The position numbers and the translations under genes were made by a program. DNA of 64,000 nucleotides from assembly GCA_944470555.2 (NCBI GenBank), contig OX104128.1, positions 43,073,920 through 43,137,919 on the forward strand. Reading direction: 5' to 3'. Positions 24,911 to 35,673 of the stretch are shown here, piece by piece; position 1 is the stretch's first letter, and each line of letters starts with the position of its first letter. Source of the stretch: Heterobilharzia americana. Taxonomy: Eukaryota > Platyhelminthes > Trematoda > Strigeidida > Schistosomatidae. The notes beneath the pieces were generated by a model. The model saw only the letters and a program-made list of their open reading frames with translations, was not told the DNA's origin and ran no database searches.

Positions 24911-25065
24911 AGTTGTGGCTAGCAGGAGAATCCAGGACGCGCGTCTCGTCCTACTTGGGACTTATCAGCTGGATGTACTTGCACCTCATTGATGTCGTTC
25001 CCACTGAGACTCGGACCTTGTACCCATCGCTTCAAACGCCAAGGCGTTATCCACCATGCCATAGG
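24911..25065 (-). mobile_element. Sm-alpha-like SINE with near-intact hammerhead-ribozyme fold
   Basis: The minus strand reads tRNA-like head (GGCATGGTGGATAACGCC, B box near GGTCCGAGTCTC), then the ribozyme region (24932-24982): CAGCTGATAAGTCCCAAGTA and GGACGAGACGCGCGTCCTGG. The 3' end is TCTCCTGCTAGCCACAAC. Stem II (GTCC with GGAC) and the outer stem are preserved. The catalytic core differs at two universally conserved positions: CTGATGA is CTGATAA, and GAAA is GAGA. The copy is full-length by comparison with the one at 24222. Confidence 0.8.
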
Positions 25066-26017
25066 GAAACGATGGTCACCTCTTGTACAACGGGTCGTAA
25101 CTTTGAAATAGTTTGCTGCTGGAACTGAATGAACAGTCATCACAAATTGATCCACTACTAAAAATCTCTATATTTCATGATGAACTTCCTAGGATACGCG
25201 TTTTTCCAAGGTTTCTTTCCAATGATGACGCTTTCTACCACTATCTAGTCTTCCGGAAATAACTCACTTGCTGTACTCGAAAGCGTCTTGACCGAGCTTC
25301 ACTTGGAACTAATTAGATAAAACTATGACAGATCAATATGTCCTTTCTATAGATTCTTTTCTCGGTTATACTATTGTTTCTTCATTTTGTACAGAAGACT
25401 AGGAAGCTAAGCCAGTTATCATGCCAGTAGTCCTTGGAAAAGCTGATGTTTACCTAAGCTAAGTTTATCTTTGCAAAGATTTTGGAGCAATGGTTGTTGG
25501 TGATGAAAACAATAAATATGTATGAATGTACTTGTGATTATAGTTAATCTACACTATCTCTGACTTCAGTTCTGCATGGTCACGATAAGCCATGAAGATG
25601 ATAACGAAAGTGACCCTACTGACCAACTCATGACCTCTCAACCAGTTTTCCGATACAGGTTGTTGTTAAATTAAAACTAAAAGCCTTTTGTGAAATGAGG
25701 CAAATTCTCTGTCAATTCACTTGAGGGAAAAAGAAGACTTTCGGATTAATACACATATGATTTAGTTGTGCCATGTACAGGTGCTGTCATAAACAATAAA
25801 GAAACATCGCGCTGATACAAACGCCTTATTAAACAGTCTAACTAATCCAGTTCATGAGAGAATTGAAATCAAACTTTAAGATTATTAAATACTAAATGTC
25901 CTTGAATGGATCCCAACATCGCTAAAATCCGTGACAGTTTGTGACGGCAGACTTATAATTTACATTATAGGTTGCAATAGCACATCCAGTGTATAGACCT
26001 TAGATATTATCATATTA
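25066..26017. other. AT-rich DNA, nothing recognised
   Basis: Short open frames only. No similarity to other parts of the window was seen. Confidence 0.45.
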
Positions 26018-28159
26018 CAATTAATACTCCCATGAATTCCTAGTGGAACATAGGAATTCAATAGCACGTCTCAACTCCACTCTCTTCTCCGCAGTCTTAT
26101 GAACCTCGCTACACCACTCCATAGAAGCTTTCATTTCTTCCTCACATCATCTAATTCATGTCACCGTCACCTCGGACGCACAACTCGTCGTTTCCCATAA
26201 GGATTCCACTCAACGGCCTGACCAGACACGTGATGTCCCCAATCGGTCTTCTCAGTGTATGCTCAATCCACCTAGACTTTCTCCTTCTGCATATTTGTTG
26301 GGCGATGGGTTCTTGCTTCGTCGGTTGATTGCCAGCCAGTCAGCCAGTTCCCTGTTGCTTATTCTCTCTGGCCATCTATCTGATCTTCAGTATCGAGTGG
26401 GCGAGCGTAGGCGGCAGTTGTTGATGTATGATGTCTGTAGTTTGTTGGAAGTGCTTTTCGTGACGCGCCAAGTTTCTGAACCATCACAGAGAATCACTGA
26501 CTTGACTGACTTAGTGCTGAGAATCCGCATCTTGTTCACGCTTTATGCTGAGTGGAGTGCAGTGGATCTCCACACTGGTTTCAGATTAGTGAAAGCCTGT
26601 CTTGCTGTCTTTCCGATACTAATCTTGACATCCTCGTCTGTGCCGCCACCTGTAGTTGAAACGATGCTGCCTTCCCAGGTAGGTGAAAGAGACTACTTCC
26701 TTTAGATTTCTCCCGTTGATTGTGGTTGGTGCTTGTTGTTGGTGTTGGTGTTCGTGTTGGTGGTGTTGCTTAAATATCTTCATCACCTCCACCTTCTCTA
26801 CGTGCACCTGGAATAAGTTCCTTCTTCGCTGCCGCTACTGCCAACGTGTTGGATTCTGCGTGAAGAACTTAAATTTTGTGTGACATTAAACACAAGTGAT
26901 CGGCGAAATCGAAATCTTTTAGGGTCTTTTCATCGGTTCAGCTAGCGTATGCCCATCTTCTCACTCCCCATGGTTTGTTGCATGATCCAGTCCACCAATA
27001 TCAGGGAGATGATTGGTGATAGCAGGCTGTAGCCTTGTCTTACTCCTGTTTTCACTTCACAGGCATCACTGACCTTTCAATTGTGGATCAGTTGGCATGT
27101 GGCATCTTCATATAGTTTGTTGAATGAGGTTGATAGAGATTTGTTGCACTCCATAGTGTTGAAGCAACTGCTAAATTACTTCTCAGTCGACTCTGTCGAA
27201 GCTTTTTTCTGAATCAATGAAGCTGGGGCAAAGGAACGATTGCCATTTTATTTTCCGTTCTATGATGATGCGAAGCGTAGCGTTGAAATTTGGTCGGCAA
27301 ATGATTTGTAATTCGTGAAGGCAGCCAGCCAGCCTGTTCCGGTGATAATTTTGAATTCAGAGCACTTTTTATTCTTTCCAGGATGATGCGGCACAATATT
27401 TTGCTTGAGTTGGACAGCAGTATGATTCCGTGTCAGTTCTTGCAAAACTTAGGTCACCCTTCTTCCGGAGTTTGACAAGGTAACCCTACTTCCAATCGCC
27501 AAGTACCTCTCCTCACTTCCAGACCCTCTGCAGTAGTGGTGTGAGCATGTCCGCTGTCGTCCCTGAGTCTGCTCTCAGTGTTCCTGGCGTCGTCACATCT
27601 GGTCCTAATGCTTTCCAGCATTTCAGTAGCCTTATGGCATTCAGGACTTCTTTCTACTTTCTACTTGCGTTCACTTGTATCTCTGTGACTGGGCTTCAGG
27701 TGGTATTTCTGGATGAATTGCAGATGGCGGTCGATTCAATAGCTCTTCCAAATGGTCAGCCTATCATCTCCTTTGTTCCTCTTCATTGGTAATTACATTT
27801 CCTTCAGCTTCCTTTATTCGATTCCTCTGTGTAGATCTCTCCTATCCCATATAGCAACCTGCTTATTTGATACAATGTTGTCAGGTCTCTGTCTATCCTA
27901 CCAGCTGCATGCTCTGCTTCACTTGCCAATGTGTCGCAGAAGTGTCTTCTGTCTTTCAGCGCACTCTTCTTCACTTCTTTGTCCAGTGTAGTGTTTTATA
28001 CATTGTACTCACTTCTTCCTTTCGTTGTTCATCCTTGCACTCGTTCATATTCTGCTTCACCATCCTCTTCTCCCTCCTCTGTCAGCTTCCATGTGTCCGT
28101 CCAGATCCATTCCATTCTTTGTCTTGCCTCTTCTTCTTCCTTCCTAATACGCTCGGTTA
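26018..28159 (-). mobile_element. RTE-clade non-LTR retrotransposon, copy B2, 5'-truncated
   Basis: From 26084 to 28159 it matches B1 (17039-19114) at a constant offset of 9045 bp. I noticed one difference (18538 T versus 27583 C). B2 also has the family 3' end (TGTTCCACTAGGAATTC near 26035), which B1 lacks. Its 5' end stops at 28159 inside the linker, before the EEP domain, as expected for ordinary 5' truncation. It carries the same stops as B1 and the same FADH change (26896-26907). Inactive. Confidence 0.88.
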
Positions 28160-31100
28160 GATCGATTAATCATTGTCCTAACTCATGAATAAGCTGTCCA
28201 TTAACTTATTCGAAATAACAAGAAGAACTATAAAAAAGAAGTTAATGACCTGAAAACTAATTCAAATTATTTCCGCATAAATTTAGACATTATAGCAGAA
28301 GGTAAGCTCAAGCTTTTATCTAGGTTATTCAACTAAATGCGTAGAAGATGATTCCAGAAAGATGTCATCATGTTTACTGTTCCCAGCTCATTTTCTATCA
28401 CGAAAGTTCTTAAAGTAGTTGTTGATTTCTGAACTCCTAACTTCAGTTACAAAAGCTACTGCTGCACAAATAACACTGTACTGGGTTTCAAGCATAAATC
28501 GCACTGACATACTACTTACTAGTGCAGGGATAGCCACCTGGGCATCACCTATTATTACTTGTCCAAGTTTTTATTAGAGCCGAAATAACGTCATTTCGTA
28601 TCGTGAACGTTCCGAACTATTAGGAAGAACAGAGAAATGGGTTGTGTAGTAAATTCACCAATTATTAGTTTGATTTTCTGAAAAATATTTATAAAAGGAT
28701 TTAAGTCAGATAAAGTGACATTTATATAGAATGAAAATCTTTTGCTGGCGTTAAAATCGTAAGAAAAAAAAATAGTAATGAGATGCTTTAAGCTCTCCAC
28801 TATAAAAATAATTGCATAATCAAAATGTTTAACTTCGCTGAAAATACATGACATCACCTCTAGAATCCTGTGAGGCAAACAGTGAAGAAAAAAGAGGATG
28901 CATTCCTAATGTGTTAAACCTGCTAAGTATATCGAAACAAATGACAAAATAAATGTTTTATAGTGTTCTTCAAGGTTTTGATCTTGCTAGGAAGATCTTT
29001 TTCAAGAGTATTAATCTGACACTAAGTTTTCAGGTTTAACCTGATCTTCCTATCAAAGTGGAAACGCTGAGGAATAATACGAAATATTTGTTTATTCTGT
29101 TATTTGTTCTGATATACTACACCGGAATAACACAAGTAAAATGCACCCTGTACGATGAATTGTAATAACTCGGTGGCCACGTTTTATCAAACCCTCCAGT
29201 CCGTTGTTAGTCAGGATATGTTCAAAATGACTGCATGACTTGAATTTAAGTACTGTTAAATGATAAGGGATATAAAAGAAGTTGACAATGTATCTAAAGT
29301 CTGTTGCATACATAACAGCAAATGTTATGAAAGAATATAGGTTATTCAGCAAAACTCAACGGCTGATTCAAAGTGTAAATAAGCTGCAAACACCTAATCG
29401 CTGCTTAGGGAGAGAAATATATTGTCAGCTGCAAAACGACAATTGGTTTATTTACCTCAGTAACCGTAAACAATTTGTGAAGCGTTTAAAAATGTATTCT
29501 GAGATTGTGCTGTTATGTTGAAGTTCTCAATGCACCTTGATAGCAAAATTTCAATTACTGCTAACAAGTAGACAAGACATCACTGGAAAATCATTTTAAG
29601 TGTTAAATTTATGTTGAAAACCTGTATGTTGCATACTTGGATAAAAACGTCTTTAAAGTGCGAAAGTGGTAGTCAAAATATTGGTATCAAGAGACTTTGT
29701 CATGCCTATTAAATATGTCTTAAAAACCATGTCGTCATCAAAATAAATGTAGCCAGTTGTGAAAAAAGACTTCAAAAATCACATATACTTACTATTACTT
29801 GAGATGGAAATGTCAGTAGTTAGTAAAAGCGGTATGAAGCTGAAACAATTCAAATGATTCGGAAAATGTGTTAGGCAGAATGAGTCAATATTTATATCCT
29901 CAAGGTATGGTATGTGGTAAAAAGGGGGTTAGACTGAACAGGTCAGGTGTTCAGACTAAAACATTTCATAAATTCATAAGCAGAACTAACAGTAAGATCA
30001 TATAAGGAAATTTAAGCTGTGTGAATGAGCTCCTCGACATTAGGGCGATAGTACTTAAATATCTTAATGAAGTTTGAAACTGATCATACTGACAGAACAA
30101 ACTCCTGCTTTTAAAAACTTCTACGCTTTTTAACGATTGTTTCTCTTTTCATCCATACTGATCCTATTCCCTTGAATATTTTATCTTTCTTTTCATGTCT
30201 TTAATGTCATAAAAGTTGTTCAGTTACATGATTATTTAAAGTGACTACTTTAAGACTTACTATGCTCATTTTACTGGACTACATTTTGTGCTTGAAATAA
30301 GCTTCGTCAATGAAGTGATCTGAAAGCAAGTTGGCTGGAGAGTTTATCAAAAAGTCGGCAGTTTTGTTAGATGCTTATACCAGTACCTTTGAGTACATAG
30401 TGAAGCATGACTATCACTCAGGTAAGCCTTACTGTAGGTGAGACTTGTCACAAGTTCCTCCTCTATGCTCAAACATAATAGAAACTCACCAATAAGACAG
30501 TGATCTAGGAGGTTCAACATGCATTTTAGCGTGTATAAGTGAATTAAATTTCTTTTTTATCAATGGTTTTTCGGCACTCAATAATACATTTGGTAGCAGT
30601 TAAAATAATTCCATAGTAACAACAAATAACTGATGGTTTGAGAGGTTAGAGATAAATTTTAAACTTTCATACTTTCACTGAACATTTATGCAACCATCTT
30701 ACTTCCCTGCTGTTTGTTAAACAGATAAAAATATGTTTTGCTTACTATGTTTTATTTCAACAAATTAACTTATTTTCATTTGATTCCTAAATTAGTTGTT
30801 GAACGTTTTTGAAAAGCTTTTCCTCTCTGTTTATACGGAAGGTTAACGTAAATAATCTCTCAAACTAGGAATCTTCTACTGAGTTGTAATCTGCTAAAAA
30901 TATCTTACTTTACCTTACCTTATCTAAATGAAAATTTCAGGAATAATTCATACACTTGAAGATCGCTACTACGGATATTCATATAAATTCACAATCTAAT
31001 AAACAGAATATAAATGGCAACTGATTTGATCACTGTATCATGTGAACTATGGTTAGTCTGTGGTAGTATGAGGAATGCCTGTCATCATTAGGGTGATCGT

Positions 31101-32493
31101 ATCAATTTCATTCGTTTTTCTACTCATTAGTTCACTTTTTATTAGCATCATTCATGCATCATTGTTGATGAGAGTAATCACTATAAACTATTTGAATTTC
31201 ATGATTTCCCCAAGCGCATTTTACTCTGTGAGATGAATCAACCTCTTTTATTGGTATTCCAGAACGGATGAGTTCATATTAATTTCAGATTCTCTTTGAT
31301 ATATATCCAACAGAGAAAAAAAAGAAGTCCCTTGCATTCTGCTACTAGTTGAATTTTAAAAATCAGTCAAGGAGAAATCTCAGATAAACACTAACATGAA
31401 AAAAAAAGGTTATTTGTAGTGGTTTCTTTTCTATGACCAGGTTTTATTACTCATATTTCAGGTAGATTGAAATAGCCAGCTGACAGATCAATATGCAAGC
31501 ATCCACTTATTTTTTGTTTGATCATTCTCTTACTAGGATTACTTTGATAGTTACTGGTGTATATTTCTTGAAACCGAAAACAGAAGCTGTAGAAAATACT
31601 TGCCACACTTCAGTCAAATTCTATATTCTGCCGGTGGAATTTCAAACAGTGGACTTAATTATGACGGGATGAATCTTTAGTTACCAGCTTCGTACCTGTT
31701 TTCCAAATTCATTTGTCCAGGGAAGTTGTTAGACAGCCATTCATTTCATTCACCTTTTGAATTTTAATGAAAACCTGAAGTTCATAAATACACCAACAAT
31801 ATCTTAATGTGCTGAATTATAATGCAGTGCCTGATATTGAGAGATTTATCTGAAGAGGTGGGTGCCTTGCATTACCCCAACATGTATTTTGGTAACGGTC
31901 ATTAAGATTGATGCCCATTTGTGCTGCGGTTCAAATAACAAGTTTTCATTCCACCTGCATCCTGAACTGGTGTACTTTTCCACTCTTGATGGGGTAACTT
32001 GGATTATTTGCTTTTAATTTACGAAGTACTTATCAGAAAACGTTCCCAACTTACAAACAAAACACCGTGTAGCATGGACGCATCAGATGTAAGTTGCTTA
32101 TTTTTGTAGGAACTAGCATATAGATATGGATAGTGTTGTAATTTTTGAGTAGTTAGCTGCTTACCGGAAATTATTCTCAGAATATTTAGGTGCAGTTTTC
32201 GATAAATTATCCAGAGATTATTAATTCTTAGGGTTCTCATCGTTTTCATCAAGAAAGAAGTGAAGATGAGATATTGACTAGAAAGTGTAATAATTGATAT
32301 AGAGACAAATCTATTCTTAATCAAAAATAAAATATTAAATACATGTGAATTATTTTTGTTTTTCTACTTTTACCCTGATGACAGATACTCACAAAGAAGC
32401 AGAAAAAATATGCACTATAATTGGTGTGCCAATCTATATAAAAAACTTATTTATCCCTAACATTTTTTGCCTATATAGAGAACGTATCTTTAA
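28160..32493. other. AT-rich DNA with one dispersed-repeat copy and no gene seen
   Basis: Apart from the repeat at 29055-29155, no supported feature was found. The open frames at 28591-28878, 29092-29352 and 32019-32324 (all minus) have no family signature. Confidence 0.45.
29055..29155 (+). repeat. Dispersed repeat, copy 1 of a pair
   Basis: About 100 bases (GAGGAATAATACGAAATATT, then TGTTATTTGTTCTGATATAC, then CACAAGTAAAATGCACC) recur in the same orientation at 53200-53300 with roughly 80 percent identity by eye. There is no coding motif and no terminal repeat. The family is unassigned. Confidence 0.6.
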
Positions 32494-32745
32494 CCTCGCC
32501 CGGTTAACTAGTTCACTAGTTACTAGCCGGTCCTAAGCCAGCAGAAACAGGGAAGCTTAGGCATACAGCGAACAACCCTACCCCAGAAAACAAATCCAAC
32601 CGCCAAACAAACTCCTAAGCACAGAGAAAATACTAACAATGAAAACAAAATTATTCCTCGCTGGAATCGGAGGGACGAAATGACACCGATTGGTGAAAGC
32701 CTGCCTTAGGGAAGCCAATTGGCCGATCTCTCTTCTCTTCCTTGA

Positions 32746-33420
32746 TGAAAGCGAAAGTGAAGGTGGGAACATGCAATGTCCACACCATGTATGAACCTAG
32801 CAAGGCTGTCCAGATTGAAGAGGAGATGAGAGGATATAGCATTGAAGTGTCAGGAATCTGCGAAAGCTGATGGAATGGGAGTGGACCCTCCAAACTGTCA
32901 ACTTGACAGCCAATAATCTGCTCCAATACTGTCATCCAGATGACAATCACAAGCATACTCAGCTTTGGTTTGGCTATCATGATGTCCCCTTCAGGAGCAT
33001 GGAAGACTCTTATGCTGTGGGAACCAATCTTCTCCACGATCGAGATCATGACAGCAAGATCGATTCAACTCGAAAGGAAGGAAAGTTACAATTGTGAGAT
33101 GCTACACACCTACAAATAATGCAGATGAAGAGAAGAAGAAGGAGTTCTATAGACAATTGCAATCAACACTGGACAAGACCCTACCCAGTTGGCGACATCA
33201 AAATCCATTCTATTGGGTGGGGTGACATGAATGCCGAACTGGGAGCGGAAAAAACAGGCAGAGAACTAACCATGGGTCGAGAAACGCTTGGTGAAATGAT
33301 GAATGAGAATGGAGAATTGTTTGCAGAATTCTGTGCATTCAACGATTTGGTGGTTGAAGACAGTGTGTACAAACACAAGGATGTTAACAAGGCAGCCACA
33401 TAGATTTCATCAGACACCAG
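32746..33420 (+). pseudogene. Broken EEP endonuclease domain of RTE copy D
   Basis: The EEP endonuclease nicks target DNA to prime reverse transcription. Conserved blocks can be followed across frames: VKVGTCNVHTMYEPSKAVQI (family GTWNVRTM), YSIEVSGICES, HPDDNHKHTQ, SFGLAIMMSPSGAWKTLMLW (family GVALMLSK), and HSIGWGDMNAELGAEKTGRE (the GDxNA catalytic block, kept). A stop follows ICES at about 32870. The frame changes near 32930 and again near 33110. The SDHH motif expected near 33530 is not recognisable (TPLTTYLV-like). Confidence 0.85.
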
Positions 33421-34514
33421 GACACACTAAAAGTGGAGATCGACTTCATCTGAATGTGAAGAAAGTGGAGATACAGTCAGCCTACGGGACACAAGATCAG
33501 ATGAGATGAAGAAGAGGAGCAGGTATAGATTCACACCGCTCACTACCTAGTGCAAGGAATCTACCCTCCAAATGAAGTTGAAAGCCTTCAAGGAAGCTGG
33601 TGATAGACCACAGTTGAAGTTCAACACCACACCCAGAACTGAAACTGAACTGAAGGACGAAACTACAAAGTGCATCTTCACGTCAGTCAGCCATCAAGGC
33701 AAAATGGGTGACATTGATCAACATCTGTGAGGGATCGGACGTGAAAGGAGGCTGGAACTCTTTGAAAGCCATGTGGAAGGAGACCTGCATAACCGAGCGT
33801 ATTAGGAAGGAAGAAGAAGAGGCAAGACAAAGAATGGAATGGATCTGGACGGACACATGGAAGCTGACAGAGGAGGGAGAAGAGGATGGTGAAGCAGAAT
33901 ATGAACGAGTGCAAGGATGAACAACGAAAGGAAGAAGTGAGTACAATGTATAAAACACTACACTGGACAAAGAAGTGAAGAAGAGTGCGCTGAAAAACGG
34001 AAGATACTTCTGCGACCCATTGGCAAGTGAATCAGAGCATGCTGCTGGTAGGATAGACAGAGACCTGACAACATTGTATCAAGTAACCAGGTTGCTATGT
34101 GGGATAGGAGAGATCAACACAGACGAATCCAATAAAGGGAGATGAAGGAAATGTAATTACCCATGAAGTGGAACAAAGGAAATGATAGGTTGACCATTTG
34201 GAAGAGCTATTGAATCGACCGCCATCTGCAATTCATCCAGAAATACCACCTGAAGCCCAGTCACAGAGATACAAGTGAACGCAAGTAGAAAGTAGAAAGA
34301 AGTCCTGAATGCCATAAGGCTACTGAAATGCTGGAAAGCATTAGGACCAGATGTGACGACGCCAGGAACACTGAGAGCAGACTCAGGGACAACAGCGGAC
34401 ATGCTCACACCACCACTGCAGAAGGTCCAGAACAGGCTGGATACGGGAAGTACAAATCATGTGCGGACCAAATTCCAACGCTACGCAATGCATCATCATA
34501 GAACATAGTATAGA

Positions 34515-35260
34515 ATGGCAGTCCAGTCAACTCTCTACCTCAACTTTTTCGACTTTGAAAAGGCCTTCGACATAGTCGACCGAGAAGTAATTTTGCATTT
34601 GCTTAAACACTATAGAATACCAAAAACCTTTGTCAATCTCATCCAACAACTATACGAAGACGTCACATGCCAAGTAATTCACAATGGGAAGGTCAGTGAT
34701 GCCTTTGAAGTTAAGACAGGAGTGAAACGAGGCTGTCTACTATCACCCATGATATTCTTGATTGTGGTCGACTGGATCATGCAACAAACGGTGAGGAGCG
34801 AGAAGAGGGCGATACGCTTGCTGGACCGCGGAAAAGAACCTCGAAGACATGGATTTCGCCGATGGCTTGTGTCTGGTGCCGCACAAACTTGAAGATCTAT
34901 AGGTAAAAACTAACAAGTTGACAGAAGAGGCAGGGCAGCAAGGACGAGACTTCAATTGAATATAGAGAAAACAGAAGTGATGAAGATACCCAACCAACAC
35001 TACCACCACCACCAACAAGCTGCAATCACCATCAACGGGAGAAACTTAAAGGAAGTAGTCTCTTTCACCTTTCTGGGCAAGGCAGCACTGTTTCAACTAC
35101 AGGTGGCAGAGATGAGGATGTCAAAACCAGGATCAGAGAAGCAGAACAGGCTTTCATCAATGTGAAATCAGTGTGGAGATTTTCTGCACTCAGTATTAGG
35201 CATGAACAAGATGCGGATTTTCAACACCAATGTCAATTCAGTGCTGCTATATGGTTCAGA
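34515..35260 (+). pseudogene. Reverse transcriptase domain of RTE copy D
   Basis: The longest intact part of any RT here is open from 34515 to 34892. Motif A is LNFFDFEKAFDIVDREVI with its catalytic Asp. The motif B region is VKTGVKRGCLLSPMIFLIVV, with Lys-Arg where the family has Arg-Gln. A frame change near 34840 leads to NLEDMDFADGLCLVPHKLED: motif C is FADG (34855-34866) instead of FADD, so the second active-site Asp is lost. The thumb follows from 34956 with ITINGRNLKEVVSFTFLG. Not functional. Confidence 0.88.
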
Positions 35261-35673
35261 AACTTGGTGCGTCACGGATATACATCATCAACAGCTGTCA
35301 CCTATGCTGGCTCCATACTGAGGATCATATGGCCAGAATAATCAGAATAAGCAACAAGGAACTCTGGGAACGAACCAACCAAGAACCAATCGCACAACAC
35401 ATGCAGAAGGAAGTGGAGATGGATTGGGCATACACTGAGAACGCTGACTGGGGACATTACGAGCCAGACCAGGCCCTCGAGTGGAAGCCTTATGGGAAGC
35501 GACGAGTTGGGGGTCGGTGCCGAGGGTGACATGGAGGAGATCGTGAGCGGAAGAAATGAGAGATTATGGGCAGTCGTGGCGACAGGTTCAAAAGATTTCA
35601 GAGAAGAGAGTGAAGTGGAGACGTGCTACTGAAGCTTTATGTTCCATTAGGAACCCAAGGGATAAATAATAAT

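Larger units (their letters stand above)
32494..35673 (+). mobile_element. RTE-clade (SR2-like) retrotransposon, copy D, full length (3.18 kb)
   Basis: This is the only copy with both ends. The 5' end is CCTCGCCCGGTTAACTAG at 32494; the 3' end is GGAACCCAAGGGATAAATAA near 35655-35673, with an ATA-rich tail. The order is EEP endonuclease, linker, RT, thumb and C-terminal domain, and the 3.2 kb length is normal for the RTE clade. The reading frame is broken many times, including at sites shared with A and B1. Motif C is FADG. The thumb contains LNIEKTEVMKIPNQ and a His-rich stretch; NTNVNSVLLYGSETW lies near 35230. No clear target-site duplication was seen. Inactive. Confidence 0.92.
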
